Below, piece by piece: positions 10,313 through 19,733 of a stretch of 64,000 bases of DNA. The notes beneath the pieces were generated by a model that did not search any database, was not told the DNA's origin, and was given only the letters and a program-made list of their open reading frames with translations. Source of the DNA: Bacillus pumilus (GTDB lineage: Bacteria; Bacillota; Bacilli; Bacillales; Bacillaceae); assembly GCF_024498355.1 (NCBI RefSeq), contig NZ_CP101833.1, forward strand, positions 787,001 to 851,000, in the 5' to 3' direction. The first letter of the stretch is position 1. The number at the start of each line of letters is the position of its first letter. A program made the position numbers and the translations under genes.

Positions 10313-10326
10313 GCTCTGTCTATTTC
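10300..10326 (+). terminator. Terminator-like hairpin at the end of treR
   Basis: GACAGAGC-ATAA-GCTCTGTC overlaps the treR stop codon and runs into TATTTC. Related hairpins recur at 10994-11015 and, decayed, near 10833-10850. Confidence 0.65.
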
Positions 10327-10383
10327 AGGTTTTGGGGGAGCAAGGGGATAAAAAACGACAAGAGCAAAATCTCAGGAGGAAAA

Positions 10384-10818
10384 ATGATTAGACTGAATAG
10401 ACCACTAAAATTACGGGATTTAGAAATTTTTAGCGTGATGAAAGATCACATGATTTTATGTTACGTCATCATTGAAGATACGAGAAAACCATTTACGGAA
10501 GAAGACAGAAAACTAGATCCATTATGTTATATGGATGAAGAAGATATTCAAGCGATTTTGAATGTGTTTCATATTTCAATTATTAGTGATGAAACATTGA
10601 ATGAAGAGGATTTAACTCTTGTCCAATCGTACTTTGCTGATTTTGTGAATAAAACGAACTTAACGAATTTTATTACGAGAGAATATGTTCTAAAGGATTT
10701 ATATGATGTCGATGATGAAGATGACACCACTTTCTTTAATAGAATGTTACGTCATATAGGATCAGATGATGTGAAAGAATTTGACGATAGAAATTGGATT
10801 TATTTATCTCAAGATTGA
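10384..10818 (+). CDS. Conserved-looking hypothetical protein, 144 residues
   Basis: An acidic soluble protein with no signal peptide or membrane segment. The start at ATG 10384 is well supported by the ribosome binding site CAGGAGG just upstream. The sequence is rich in Asp and Glu (for example DVDDEDD near residue 117), and I recognise no domain in it. It lies between the tre operon and yfkN, where B. subtilis carries yfkO, a nitroreductase; this protein is unrelated to that family. Its codons look ordinary. Function unknown. Confidence 0.65.
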   Translation: MIRLNRPLKLRDLEIFSVMKDHMILCYVIIEDTRKPFTEEDRKLDPLCYMDEEDIQAILNVFHISIISDETLNEEDLTLVQSYFADFVNKTNLTNFITREYVLKDLYDVDDEDDTTFFNRMLRHIGSDDVKEFDDRNWIYLSQD

Positions 10819-10851
10819 TGTGGAAATGAAAAAAGGACAAAGCCTATGCTC

Positions 10852-10946
10852 TATTTCAGCGTGTAGATAACCCCTCGCATTCTGTGTCAGCCCTGCTTTC
10901 CGGTGCTCACGAAGTAGACTTCAAGGGTTTTCAAAACACGCTGAAA
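10852..10946. repeat. 95-bp element with perfect 11-bp terminal inverted repeats
   Basis: The element begins with TTTCAGCGTGT and ends with ACACGCTGAAA, an exact inverted pair. Inner parts also tend to pair (ACCCCT near the left end with AGGGTT near the right). It has no coding capacity. It sits between a decayed copy of the local terminator sequence (GGACAAAGCCTATGCTCT) and two intact hairpins. It could be a small non-autonomous mobile element or a structured intergenic repeat. Confidence 0.6.
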
Positions 10947-10950
10947 AGAA

Positions 10951-10983
10951 GACAAAGGGCTAAAATCATTTTAGCCCTTTGTC
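10951..10983. terminator. Strong hairpin, terminator of yfkN
   Basis: GACAAAGGGCTAAAAT and ATTTTAGCCCTTTGTC form a perfect 16-bp stem with a one-base apex. On the minus strand it is followed by TTCTTTTC, which suits termination of yfkN. Confidence 0.75.
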
Positions 10984-10993
10984 AATAATATGA

Positions 10994-11015
10994 GGACAGA
11001 GCATAGGCTCTGTCC
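10994..11015. terminator. Hairpin with GGACAGAGC arms
   Basis: GGACAGAGC-ATAG-GCTCTGTCC is a perfect 9-bp stem just downstream of the yfkN stop; on the plus strand it is followed by ATTTCTTTT. It nearly repeats the hairpin at the end of treR. Confidence 0.65.
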
Positions 11016-11022
11016 ATTTCTT

Positions 11023-14000
11023 TTAGGATGATATATTTTTTCTTGTTCGCTTGCGCTGATAGTAATAAAGGATACCGCCTGAGGCGAGCATGAGCAAGCC
11101 AATCAATACAGCCGTATACATCATCGTTGCCGTATTCGGCAAAGTGCCGCCTGGTAGCCCGGTTCCATCTTGGCTTGGATCCGTTCCGCCTGGTGCCGAT
11201 GTTCCGCCGTCTTCACCGGTTTGATCTGGGGCAGTTCCAGCTGCTTCACTTTGATTGAGCACTGTGTATTCACTAAAGTGTTTTGTTTCACCTGTTACGA
11301 TCCCGTTTTCGAACGAACCGTTATTTGTTTTAGTGTAACGATTTTTCTCACGATCCACATAATAAACACCAGGTTTCTCCGCCTTTTGAGGCTCGTCTAA
11401 TGTAAAGGAAAGTGTGACAGGATCTTTAAAGGTAGAAACTTTTTTCTGATCTTGTTTGATTTGGAAATCATACGATTCGGTTAATGCGTTTTTCACCTTA
11501 TCTGTTTTCGCCATTCGTATATCTGCACTTTTATCTGACAAATTGGAAAGCGGTAATTTTAGTCCGACTTTGTCATGATAGATGGTGACGTTTGGATCTT
11601 GCTCTCTTTTCTTCAGCTCGGCTACTTGTGCTTTTGAAAGGGACAATTGAACGTTTTTCGCTTCGGTTGCTTTGTCTAGATAGAGCAATGCTTTGTTTGT
11701 ATGCTGCACATACGTTTGGAATTTCTCATTATCTTGAATGTCATAAGCACCTTTTCCTGTCATGCGAGGAAGGAACACTTCTTTCACTCGATGATCGATG
11801 ACAGGAGAAATTTGACCGTCTGCCTTTTCAATTTGCTCTTTGAAGATTTCATAGTCAACATAGCCTAAATCTTCGCCGTGAGAAGCTTCTGTAAAGACAC
11901 TGTAGCCGTCGCCGCCTGTACCGACAAATGCATTTGTGGCTACGCGGTATGTTTTCTCATCATTAAGGTCCGTCAGTTGACCTTTTTGATCTTTCAGTTT
12001 CACATCAATCAATCTGCTGCCAGCTGGTTTACTCAGTGTAAACGTATATTCAATGCCAGCTACATGAGGGAATGCGCCTCCGCCTTCCTCGATGCCTGAC
12101 AGCCCTTGTTCGAGCGCTTTTTTAATTTGACTGCCTTTTAAATCTGCGACATAAAGTGTGTTTCCGAAAGGCATCACCGCTAAAATATCACCTAATGTGA
12201 TATCACCTTTTTCGATGCTTCCTCGAATCCCGCCGCCGTTTGTGAGTGCAAGGTCAGCACCGGCAGATTCTTGCGCTTTCTGCAGCATGCCGTCAGCAAT
12301 AAAGTTTCCAAGATTCGTTTCCTTTGCACGAACGTGCTCACGCTGCCCGTCTAAAAGGACAGCGGTCGTCCCGACTTTTTCCGTTTTTATATCTTGAATA
12401 TCTGCCTTGTATTGATCAAGAATCGCTTTTGCATCCGCATCTTCTTTGACAGAGTCATCGATGGGGATCAGGTCAAAAGAAGATTCTTTTGGCTGTACAA
12501 CTCCTTTTTTGTCAAAGGCCATGTCTACTTTCCCTAGAAATTGTCCGTAGTCTTTCACTTGAGCGACGATCGTAGGTTCTTTTTTATTGACGACCTTTAA
12601 TTTTTCAACAAGGGTGTGTGTGTGACCGCCAATGATTAAATCAATGCCGTCTACTTTTTGAGCAAGCTCAAGATCACGGTTATAGCCGAGGTGTGTTAAA
12701 GCAATGATTTTATTGATTTTTTCTTCTGTTTGAATGGTGTTGACGGTTTCTTTTGCTTTCTTGTATGCATCTTTAAATTGAATGTTTGGACCACTGCTGG
12801 ATGTAATGGCCGTGTCTTCAGTGGTTAAGCCAAATACAGCCACCTTTTCGCCGTTTACATCAAGCAGGATGTACGGGTAAATCCCGGCTTCTTTTTTCTC
12901 ACCAGCTTTAAACGTGGCTGGTTTTTTTACTAGGTCTCTTAACTGTTTTTCCTTAGAAACATCAACGTTTGATGACACAATTGGGAAGTGAGGCTTTTCA
13001 AATTGATGACGGTTGTTAGCATCTACGTCTGATGCATCTCCTGTCAGGAATTGACGAAGGACAGTTGGGCCTTTGTCAAATTCATGATTCCCAAACGTCA
13101 TGGCATCGTATTTCATCAAGTTCATCAGCTTCAGATCGGCAAGTCCTTGCCATTTTGTGAAGTATAGGTCACCAGAGAACACATCACCAGCGTCTAATAA
13201 AATATTGTTCTCACTTTGAGCACGAACTTCTTTGATCTTTGTCGCACGTCTTGCAGCATCGTCTAGGTGTGCATGTGTATCGTTCGTATGCATCACCGTT
13301 AAATTCCAGTTGTCTGAGGCAGGCGGTTCTGTTGTGCCGTCCTCTTTGAAGGCTAGCTTGTATACGCCAAGGCCATCTGTGCTTGCGTTGCGAACAAAGT
13401 CTACGCTGTTTGATTTCTCTGCAAAAGGCTTTGCCAGAAGAGAAGACTCAAACGTTAAAGTAGCGCCTTTGACTGGTGCAATGGACCAGTTTTGATCCGC
13501 AGTTGGGTTAATGTTTTTTTGCTCGATAATATAATCCATCAGCACTTGACGGTTCTCATCCGCTGAGGCAAGCACGACTTTATCTTGCGTGAGGTGCGGG
13601 AAGCTTCCACCGCCCGAAGCACGGTAGTTGTTCGTTACGACTAAAAATTCTTGATTGTCAGAGACAGGCTTTCCATTGTAAGACAGATTTTTGATACGGT
13701 GCGCATTGGCATTTACTAGTGTGCCTGTTGTGCTATATTTAGCAGGCTGAGACACATCGACTTGGTACGTCACACCATCGATCACATCAAAGTTATATGA
13801 GCGGTATTCTTCGTTTAAAATAGGCTGTTCTTTTGAATCGTTTGGTTTGATTTGGTTAAATTGCCCAGCAGACATCTCTAACCAGTCTTTCACTTCACTG
13901 CCTTTGAGTTTCACAATCTGTACGGTGTTATCGTAAAGGTAGAGATCGCCGATATTCTTAATCGCTAAATCTCCTTTTGCGATATTTGTATAATAATTTA

Positions 14001-15303
14001 CGCCATTTCGGCCGCCGGCCTTAAATGGTGCACCCGCAGATAAAATCGGTAAATTTTTATACGCCGTGTCCTTCATTTTTTCTTGTGCATACCATTTTTG
14101 TGCATCTGTCACAATTTGAATAGACGGGTCATCCACCACTTGAGCAAAAAAGCTATTAATGTCTGCTTCTGTTTTACCAACAGGTTTTCTGACATAATCA
14201 AGTGTGTTTTGATGTGTCGTTTGAATGGCATCTTTCACTGTACTGTTTTGAGATGACACCCCAGCAACAGCTTCAATTTTTCCTGTTCCGTCTGTGACCT
14301 TCCAGCTGCTGCCGTCAGGCTCTAGTGTCAAATCAATAACTCCGAGGTAGCTTCCCCAGTTTTTTGACATGACGACTGGAATGCCGTTGATGGTTCCTTT
14401 TGAGACATCGAATTTGTCTACGCCGCTATATTCAGAGCTTGGGAATGTGCCGTGCTGATGACCAGACACAATCGCATCGATACCCTTCGTTTTAGTGGCA
14501 AGGTCAAAGATCATATTTTCTGACCCTTTAGGCGAAGCGGTTTTTTCAATTCCTGTATGGGCAAGAGCGACGATGACATCTGCGCCTTTCGCCTTCATTT
14601 CAGGAATGGTTTCATTGGCAGATTCGACGATATCCTGCACTTGAACTTGTCCATCTAAATGCTTCTTATCCCACGTCATAATTTGTGGTGGGACGAATCC
14701 TATGTAACCGACTTTCACTTTTTGTGATACTCCGTTTGCATCTTGAAAGGTTTTATCTTGGATCACATAAGGAGTAAAGCGATGTTCTCCATTTAACTTT
14801 TTGACGTTCGCATTGACAATCGGGAAGTTGGCGCCCGCAATGGTACCGTCAAGGAAGGATAATCCGTAGTTAAATTCATGATTGCCAAGTGTTCCTGCAT
14901 CGTATTTTAGTTTGTTGAGTGTATGAATAATGGGATGAACCTTTGTTTGATTGATGATGCTGTCTTTTTCATTTTTGTAAACGTATTCTCCAAGAGGGGT
15001 TCCTTGAATCAGGTCTCCGTTATCAACAAGGAGTGTATTAGGATGTTGTGAACGGTGTTTTTCAATCAGTTCGGCTGTTCTCGCCAAACCGAATTCATTT
15101 GTTTCTTTGTCGCTGTAGTAATCGTAATTCATCATGTTCGCATGAACATCGGTTGTGGCTAAGATGCTGATCTTCACGGCATTGCCGCTTTCTGTTTCTG
15201 CATGAGTAGGTACTGCTGGGAGAATGAGACTAATCATCATAATGGAAGTGAGCAGAATAGACAGGTTTTTTTTTCGTTTAGACCTATGCGTATGCTTCTT
15301 CAC
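11023..15303 (-). CDS. yfkN: Wall-anchored multifunctional nucleotide phosphoesterase YfkN
   Basis: A 1426-residue exported enzyme with 2',3'-cyclic nucleotide phosphodiesterase and 5'-nucleotidase activities, used to salvage phosphate and nucleosides from extracellular nucleotides. After a signal peptide (residues 1-35, ending PTHA) there are two tandem metallophosphoesterase plus 5'-nucleotidase units. The first begins ATTDVHANMMNYDYY with DNGDLIQGT and GNHEFNYG; the second begins VMHTNDTHAHLDD with DAGDVFSGD and GNHEFDKG. Each is followed by a 5'-nucleotidase C-domain (YRASGGGSF in the first; TNGGGIRGSI and VGTGGDGYSVF in the second). The C-terminus is a sortase signal: LPNTA, a hydrophobic helix and a basic tail. 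B. subtilis YfkN is anchored by the sortase YhcS. Length matches the family. Confidence 0.95.
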   Translation of the reverse strand: MKKHTHRSKRKKNLSILLTSIMMISLILPAVPTHAETESGNAVKISILATTDVHANMMNYDYYSDKETNEFGLARTAELIEKHRSQHPNTLLVDNGDLIQGTPLGEYVYKNEKDSIINQTKVHPIIHTLNKLKYDAGTLGNHEFNYGLSFLDGTIAGANFPIVNANVKKLNGEHRFTPYVIQDKTFQDANGVSQKVKVGYIGFVPPQIMTWDKKHLDGQVQVQDIVESANETIPEMKAKGADVIVALAHTGIEKTASPKGSENMIFDLATKTKGIDAIVSGHQHGTFPSSEYSGVDKFDVSKGTINGIPVVMSKNWGSYLGVIDLTLEPDGSSWKVTDGTGKIEAVAGVSSQNSTVKDAIQTTHQNTLDYVRKPVGKTEADINSFFAQVVDDPSIQIVTDAQKWYAQEKMKDTAYKNLPILSAGAPFKAGGRNGVNYYTNIAKGDLAIKNIGDLYLYDNTVQIVKLKGSEVKDWLEMSAGQFNQIKPNDSKEQPILNEEYRSYNFDVIDGVTYQVDVSQPAKYSTTGTLVNANAHRIKNLSYNGKPVSDNQEFLVVTNNYRASGGGSFPHLTQDKVVLASADENRQVLMDYIIEQKNINPTADQNWSIAPVKGATLTFESSLLAKPFAEKSNSVDFVRNASTDGLGVYKLAFKEDGTTEPPASDNWNLTVMHTNDTHAHLDDAARRATKIKEVRAQSENNILLDAGDVFSGDLYFTKWQGLADLKLMNLMKYDAMTFGNHEFDKGPTVLRQFLTGDASDVDANNRHQFEKPHFPIVSSNVDVSKEKQLRDLVKKPATFKAGEKKEAGIYPYILLDVNGEKVAVFGLTTEDTAITSSSGPNIQFKDAYKKAKETVNTIQTEEKINKIIALTHLGYNRDLELAQKVDGIDLIIGGHTHTLVEKLKVVNKKEPTIVAQVKDYGQFLGKVDMAFDKKGVVQPKESSFDLIPIDDSVKEDADAKAILDQYKADIQDIKTEKVGTTAVLLDGQREHVRAKETNLGNFIADGMLQKAQESAGADLALTNGGGIRGSIEKGDITLGDILAVMPFGNTLYVADLKGSQIKKALEQGLSGIEEGGGAFPHVAGIEYTFTLSKPAGSRLIDVKLKDQKGQLTDLNDEKTYRVATNAFVGTGGDGYSVFTEASHGEDLGYVDYEIFKEQIEKADGQISPVIDHRVKEVFLPRMTGKGAYDIQDNEKFQTYVQHTNKALLYLDKATEAKNVQLSLSKAQVAELKKREQDPNVTIYHDKVGLKLPLSNLSDKSADIRMAKTDKVKNALTESYDFQIKQDQKKVSTFKDPVTLSFTLDEPQKAEKPGVYYVDREKNRYTKTNNGSFENGIVTGETKHFSEYTVLNQSEAAGTAPDQTGEDGGTSAPGGTDPSQDGTGLPGGTLPNTATMMYTAVLIGLLMLASGGILYYYQRKRTRKNISS

Positions 15304-15491
15304 CTGATCTCCGCCTTTCTAATTTTTTTGACCACAATACCTATTGTAGAAATGTTTCGTTAACTTTTGTAGTTATTTTTTGCAGATTATTGTAAAGATA
15401 ACATAAATCATACGAATTACCTTGTTAAGGGAAAGAGAATGAGTCCAAATGCTTATTTTTGTCATAAGGGGTTTTCTGATAGGGATAGGAT

Positions 15492-15516
15492 GTTTGATTT
15501 CACCATGCCCGGGTAT
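15492..15516 (+). promoter_or_regulatory. Sigma-B-type promoter of yfkM
   Basis: GTTTGA (15492-15497), a 13-base spacer and GGGTAT (15511-15516) closely match the general-stress sigma-B consensus. It lies 42 bases before the yfkM start. YfkM is a known general stress protein in B. subtilis. Confidence 0.8.
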
Positions 15517-15557
15517 AGTGTGTAGTGTAAACGATAATCAAGCAGGAGGGTTTCTAC

Positions 15558-16076
15558 ATGGGTAAGAAAATTGCAGTTGTATTAACAGATTACTTTGAGG
15601 ATGTTGAATTCACCGAGCCTGCAAAAGCTTTTAAAGACGCAGGCCATGACATCACAGTGATTGAAAACGAAAAAGGAAAAACAGTCAAAGGGAAGCAAGG
15701 AGAGGCTGAAGTGAGAGTGGATGCGTCCATTGATAACGTGAAGCCAGAAGACTTCGATGCACTTCTCATTCCTGGCGGTTTCTCACCAGACATTCTGCGT
15801 GCAGATGAGCGTTACGTCCAATTCACTAAAGCATTTATGGACGAGAAAAAACCTGTGTTTGCGATCTGCCACGGGCCGCAATTGCTTATTACAGCGAAGA
15901 CGCTGGAAGGAAGAGGCGCAACTGGCTATACATCCATTCAAGTCGATATGGAAAACGCAGGCGCTAAATTTAAAGACGAAGAAGTTGTCGTTTGTCAGGA
16001 TCAGCTTGTGACAAGCCGTACACCAGACGACATTCCAGCATTTAACCGTGAATCATTAAAACTGCTTGCGAAATAA
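15558..16076 (+). CDS. yfkM: General stress protein 18, DJ-1/PfpI family
   Basis: A 172-residue cytoplasmic protein of the DJ-1/PfpI class I glutamine-amidotransferase-like superfamily. The conserved nucleophile Cys lies in AICHGPQLL (about residue 104) with the Glu of DVEFTEPAKAF near the N-terminus and His next to the Cys. Relatives act as proteases, deglycases or chaperones; the exact activity is unsettled. The gene is monocistronic, with a sigma-B promoter in front (GTTTGA-13-GGGTAT) and a symmetrical terminator behind, so it should be induced by stress. Start ATG follows AGCAGGAGGG. Confidence 0.9.
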   Translation: MGKKIAVVLTDYFEDVEFTEPAKAFKDAGHDITVIENEKGKTVKGKQGEAEVRVDASIDNVKPEDFDALLIPGGFSPDILRADERYVQFTKAFMDEKKPVFAICHGPQLLITAKTLEGRGATGYTSIQVDMENAGAKFKDEEVVVCQDQLVTSRTPDDIPAFNRESLKLLAK

Positions 16077-16095
16077 ACAGCAGTTGTTACAGCAT

Positions 16096-16129
16096 AAAAA
16101 ATCCAGCACTTCATAAAGTGCTGGATTTT
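16096..16129. terminator. Bidirectional terminator between yfkM and yfkK
   Basis: ATCCAGCACTT and AAGTGCTGGAT pair perfectly, with A residues before and T residues after, so it can serve both converging genes. Confidence 0.8.
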
Positions 16130-16186
16130 CTGCGTGTTGATCAAGAAAAACTGCACGAAGACCACAGGGCAGTTCCCTTTGCACAA

Positions 16187-16411
16187 TTATTTTCGTAAGC
16201 TTTTCAGCTCGCTTGCGATGGCTTGCATTTCACTTGGGCTGAATGAAGATTTTTTCATCACCATTTGGTGAAGAAATTCAATATCTTCGTACTTGTCTGG
16301 ACTGAAGTCCTCGGCTTTGATGACTCCAATGTTCAGCATATTTAGCTTTTGCGAAATGTCTTCAATCAGCTGATTGACTTCAGCCGCTTTTTGCTCTGAC
16401 AAGGGCGGCAC
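16187..16411 (-). CDS. yfkK: DUF1128 family small protein YfkK
   Basis: A small soluble helical protein of about 71-74 residues matching the YfkK/DUF1128 family, with the C-terminal pattern [18 protein letters not shown]. The longest reading starts at GTG 16411, but GGAAAGGA sits right against that codon; the TTG nine bases further in (16402) has better spacing and may be the true start. Function unknown. It lies between yfkM and the amino acid symporter gene, as expected from the yfk order. Confidence 0.8.
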   Translation of the reverse strand: MPPLSEQKAAEVNQLIEDISQKLNMLNIGVIKAEDFSPDKYEDIEFLHQMVMKKSSFSPSEMQAIASELKSLRK

Positions 16412-16479
16412 GTCCTTTCCTGCATGTGTGTTGAATAATATGTCTATTTTAACAGAAATGCAAAAGAATAAAAGGGCTA

Positions 16480-17835
16480 TTAAGACAACAAGGAGGTGTT
16501 TTTCTCCTTTTTCTCTTCCTTGATCTTATCAATGATTCGTTTTGATTCAAATACCACAACCCCTGATAAACCGATGAGCCCAATTAAGTTTGGAATGGCC
16601 ATAAGCCCATTTAGCATATCTGCAAAACCCCATACGAAGTCATTCTTAAACACGGCTCCGAAGAAGACAGCAATGACAAACACGATGCGATAATACATGA
16701 CGTACGAATCTTTCGCCAAATATGTAAAGCATTTCTCTCCATAATACGACCAGCCAATGATCGTTGAATAAGCAAACAAAAGTAACCCGATTGCTACGAT
16801 AGTTGAGCCAATTGGTCCAAGGAAATGGGCAAAGGATAAAGAGGTCAGTGCATCACTTTTTTCTGTTAAATACATATCTGCCATCACAATGGTAATGCCA
16901 GTAATGGAACAAACAATGATTGTATCAATAAATACTTGTGTCATAGACACGAGAGCCTGACGGGCAGGCATATCCGTTTTGGCAGCAGCAGCTGCGATCG
17001 GTGCGGAGCCAAGACCAGCTTCATTTGAAAATACTCCACGTGCCACACCCCAGCGAATGACAGTTCCAATCGCACCTCCTGCAACGGCTTGACCAGTAAA
17101 GGCATCAGATAAAATGAGCCCAACTGCGCCTGGGACAAGATCAGCATTCATAATAAGAATGATTAATCCACAAATGACGTAAAATAAAGCCATGACTGGT
17201 ACAAAAATAGAGGTTACACGGCCAATGCTTTTAATTCCGCCTAAAATGACAAGTGCCGTAAAGGCAGTAATAATGATACCTGTCACCCATGTTGGAATTT
17301 GAAAGGTAGAATTCATTACCCCTGAGATTGAATTAGACTGCACAAGGTTCCCGATCCCAAAGGCAGCACAGGCACCAAAAATAGCAAATAGCACCCCTAG
17401 CCATTTTTGCTTCAAGCCATGCTCTAAATAGTACATAGGTCCGCCAGACATTTCGCCTTTTTCGTTTTTGACCCTGTATTTAACAGCAAGAACGGCTTCT
17501 GCAAATTTTGTTGCCATCCCAAAAAATGCGGCAAACCACATCCAGAATACAGCACCAGGACCACCAGCTATAACTGCCGAAGCAACACCTACGATATTCC
17601 CTGTGCCGACAGTTGCAGCCAGAGCCGTCATTAATGCTTGGAAATGGGAGATATCCCCTTCTGATGTTTTGTCTTGTTTCGAAAATGCGAGCTTTAAAGA
17701 ATAAGGAAGTAATCTAATTTGAATGAAGAGAACGCGAAAGGTGAGGTATATTCCAGTACCAACAATTAAAATCAACAGGGGAGGTCCCCACAAAAAATTG
17801 TTCATCGTCGTGACAAACTGCTCAATTATTCCCAT
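16480..17835 (-). CDS. Sodium:alanine/glycine symporter, AGCS family
   Basis: A 451-residue membrane protein with about ten or eleven hydrophobic segments. The family patterns [14 protein letters not shown] near residue 75, [10 protein letters not shown] and [21 protein letters not shown] near residue 270 identify the alanine or glycine:cation symporter family, which takes up small amino acids with sodium. The start is ATG 17835, preceded by AAAGGGGG. B. subtilis carries a relative, yflA, a few genes away next to treP; here the gene lies between yfkK and yfkJ in the place of yfkL, so this may be that gene moved or a separate paralogue. Confidence 0.88.
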   Translation of the reverse strand: MGIIEQFVTTMNNFLWGPPLLILIVGTGIYLTFRVLFIQIRLLPYSLKLAFSKQDKTSEGDISHFQALMTALAATVGTGNIVGVASAVIAGGPGAVFWMWFAAFFGMATKFAEAVLAVKYRVKNEKGEMSGGPMYYLEHGLKQKWLGVLFAIFGACAAFGIGNLVQSNSISGVMNSTFQIPTWVTGIIITAFTALVILGGIKSIGRVTSIFVPVMALFYVICGLIILIMNADLVPGAVGLILSDAFTGQAVAGGAIGTVIRWGVARGVFSNEAGLGSAPIAAAAAKTDMPARQALVSMTQVFIDTIIVCSITGITIVMADMYLTEKSDALTSLSFAHFLGPIGSTIVAIGLLLFAYSTIIGWSYYGEKCFTYLAKDSYVMYYRIVFVIAVFFGAVFKNDFVWGFADMLNGLMAIPNLIGLIGLSGVVVFESKRIIDKIKEEKKEKNTSLLS

Positions 17836-17963
17836 CAAATATCCCCCTTTGTTTGTGTAATTCTCCTAAAGTTTCTCCTGTTTTTGTGTAATTTGTCAAT
17901 GCCGATGAGAGTTTTTCTTGCAAAGTTTTCAAGAGAAAATGGTCTTGATATGATAGGGGAAAG

Positions 17964-17989
17964 GTTTTTGAAAGGGACTCTTAGGGAAA
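17964..17989 (+). promoter_or_regulatory. Probable sigma-B promoter of yfkJIH
   Basis: GTTTTT (17964-17969), a 14-base spacer and GGGAAA (17984-17989) fit a sigma-B promoter with one or two deviations. The B. subtilis yfkJIH operon is part of the general stress regulon. Confidence 0.55.
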
Positions 17990-18009
17990 AGATAGGAGGA
18001 GAATGAAGG

Positions 18010-18480
18010 ATGATTCATGTATTATTTGTGTGCCTTGGTAATATTTGCAGGTCACCGATGGCAGAGGCCATGTTTAGAAAACGAGTAGAAGATGAAGGCC
18101 TTAGCGAGCACTTTGTCATTGATTCAGCAGGCATTGGCGGCTGGCATCAAGGCAGTCCTCCTCATGAAGGAACAAGAAAGCTGCTTGAAGAAAAAGGAAT
18201 CAGCTATGAAGGAATGACCGCAAGACAAATTATCGATGAGGATATCACAGCATACGACTATATCATTGCGATGGATGCTGAAAATGCAGGGGCACTCCGC
18301 AGTATAGCCGGCTATGGGAAACATCACTTTATTGGCCGTCTTCTTGACTTTGTTGAAGACGACGATCGAGATGATGTGCCAGATCCTTATTACACAGGGA
18401 ACTTTGAGGAAGTACATGATTTAATTGAAACAGGAATTGACCGTTTTTTGACGTATGTAAAGAAAGAGAAACACCTTTAA
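18010..18480 (+). CDS. yfkJ: Low-molecular-weight protein tyrosine phosphatase
   Basis: A 156-residue cytoplasmic phosphatase. The active-site P-loop is at the N-terminus as VCLGNICRSPMAEAMF (C-x5-R-S, Cys8), and the catalytic Asp is in the DDVPDPYYTG loop near residue 123. Start ATG follows AGGAGGAG. First gene of the yfkJ-yfkI-yfkH unit; the next gene begins 20 bases later. YfkJ dephosphorylates protein tyrosine and has been linked to stress resistance in B. subtilis. Confidence 0.93.
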   Translation: MIHVLFVCLGNICRSPMAEAMFRKRVEDEGLSEHFVIDSAGIGGWHQGSPPHEGTRKLLEEKGISYEGMTARQIIDEDITAYDYIIAMDAENAGALRSIAGYGKHHFIGRLLDFVEDDDRDDVPDPYYTGNFEEVHDLIETGIDRFLTYVKKEKHL

Positions 18481-18500
18481 CTGAAAGGAGATCAGATGAG

Positions 18501-18833
18501 ATGAAAGAGAAAAATCAAATCGTGCTTCAAGGAGCTGTCATAGGAGCAGCCTGCGGCGTATTGCTGACATTATTTCATCGGCCAACAAGACTTGCACTAA
18601 AAGACAAATGGAATGACTGCCAGCAAAAGCTGGATGAGTACCGCCAGGAGCCGGGCAGGATGTCTGCTTGCATGAATGAAAAAATGGAAGAAACGAAGCA
18701 GCTAATGCGAACGGTCTCAGATGATTTATCATTTTTAAATGAACAGGTGAATCAGTTAAAGGAAACAACCCCAAAGGTATTAGAGATTATTGAAGAAACA
18801 AAGGATCACTTTCGAACGAAACAGAAAGGTTGA
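18501..18833 (+). CDS. yfkI: YtxH-like stress protein YfkI
   Basis: A 110-residue protein with one N-terminal hydrophobic segment rich in Gly and Ala (VLQGAVIGAACGVLLTLF, residues 8-25) followed by a long charged, probably coiled-coil tail. This is the YtxH-type layout. The ATG is preceded by GAAAGGAGATC. It lies between yfkJ and yfkH and its stop is 18 bases before the likely yfkH start, so all three are co-transcribed. Function unknown. Confidence 0.8.
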   Translation: MKEKNQIVLQGAVIGAACGVLLTLFHRPTRLALKDKWNDCQQKLDEYRQEPGRMSACMNEKMEETKQLMRTVSDDLSFLNEQVNQLKETTPKVLEIIEETKDHFRTKQKG

Positions 18834-18851
18834 TCATTGGAGATGAGGCGT

Positions 18852-19670
18852 ATGGGTTTTGTTAAAGCGTTAATTGAACGCTTTTTACTGCATGAAGGAC
18901 CGGCTAAATCTGCTGAGCTTGCGTACTTCTTTTTACTTTCATTATTTCCGTTTCTCATCTTCGTGCTGACGCTGGTTGGGTATTTGCCGCTGACGTCAAA
19001 GGATGTTCTGAGCGTCATTTCTGGTTATGCGCCAGAGGGAGCGCTTTCGATGATTGAATCCATTGCCGAACAGACGCTGAATAACCGTAACGGCGGGTTA
19101 TTGTCGTTCGGGATTATTGCCGCCCTTTGGTCTGCATCCAACGGCATTAATGCGGTCGTCAGAGCGTTTAACCACGCTTACGAAGTTGAGGAAAATCGTT
19201 CCTTCATTCTCGTACGTTTAACATCAATCATCTTAACCATTGCGATGGTTCTTACGATTATTTTCGCCTTGATGCTGCCTGTCTTTGGCAAAGAGCTTGG
19301 TTTATTTGTTGCCAAATTAGTTGGGCAGTCAGATGCCTTCCTCACCATGTGGACAGCCATGAGGTGGATCATTAGTCCGCTGATTTTACTGATTGTTTTT
19401 ACATCCTTGTATTATTTTGCCCCAAACATCAGGCTGAAATTGAAATTTGTTCTGCCAGGCGCCATTTTTGCGTCTATCGGCTGGATTCTGGTGAGCATGC
19501 TGTTCTCATTTTACGTAGGCGAGTTTGCCAACTACAGTGCGATGTACGGTAGCATTGGGGGGATCATTATTTTAATGATCTGGTTTTATTTAACCGGCAT
19601 CATGATTATCCTCGGAGGCGAGCTCAATGCGCTTTTACATAAGCGTAAAATCGTACCAGGCAAGCTGTAA
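18852..19670 (+). CDS. yfkH: YihY/BrkB family membrane protein YfkH
   Basis: A 272-residue inner membrane protein with about six hydrophobic segments. Family patterns are AELAYFFLLSLFPFLIF near the N-terminus, ALWSASNGINAVVRAFNHAY in the middle and YGSIGGIIILMIWFYLTG near the C-terminus. Older databases call the family ribonuclease BN, which is a mistaken name; the function is not known. I chose ATG 18852, which has GGAGATGAGG at suitable distance, over a TTG fifteen bases upstream. Last gene of the stress operon. Confidence 0.85.
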   Translation: MGFVKALIERFLLHEGPAKSAELAYFFLLSLFPFLIFVLTLVGYLPLTSKDVLSVISGYAPEGALSMIESIAEQTLNNRNGGLLSFGIIAALWSASNGINAVVRAFNHAYEVEENRSFILVRLTSIILTIAMVLTIIFALMLPVFGKELGLFVAKLVGQSDAFLTMWTAMRWIISPLILLIVFTSLYYFAPNIRLKLKFVLPGAIFASIGWILVSMLFSFYVGEFANYSAMYGSIGGIIILMIWFYLTGIMIILGGELNALLHKRKIVPGKL

Positions 19671-19733
19671 AGAAAACAGGGCATCCTAAAGAAGAACGAA
19701 CGAGTTCAATCTTGAAAGATGGGGGAATCACAT

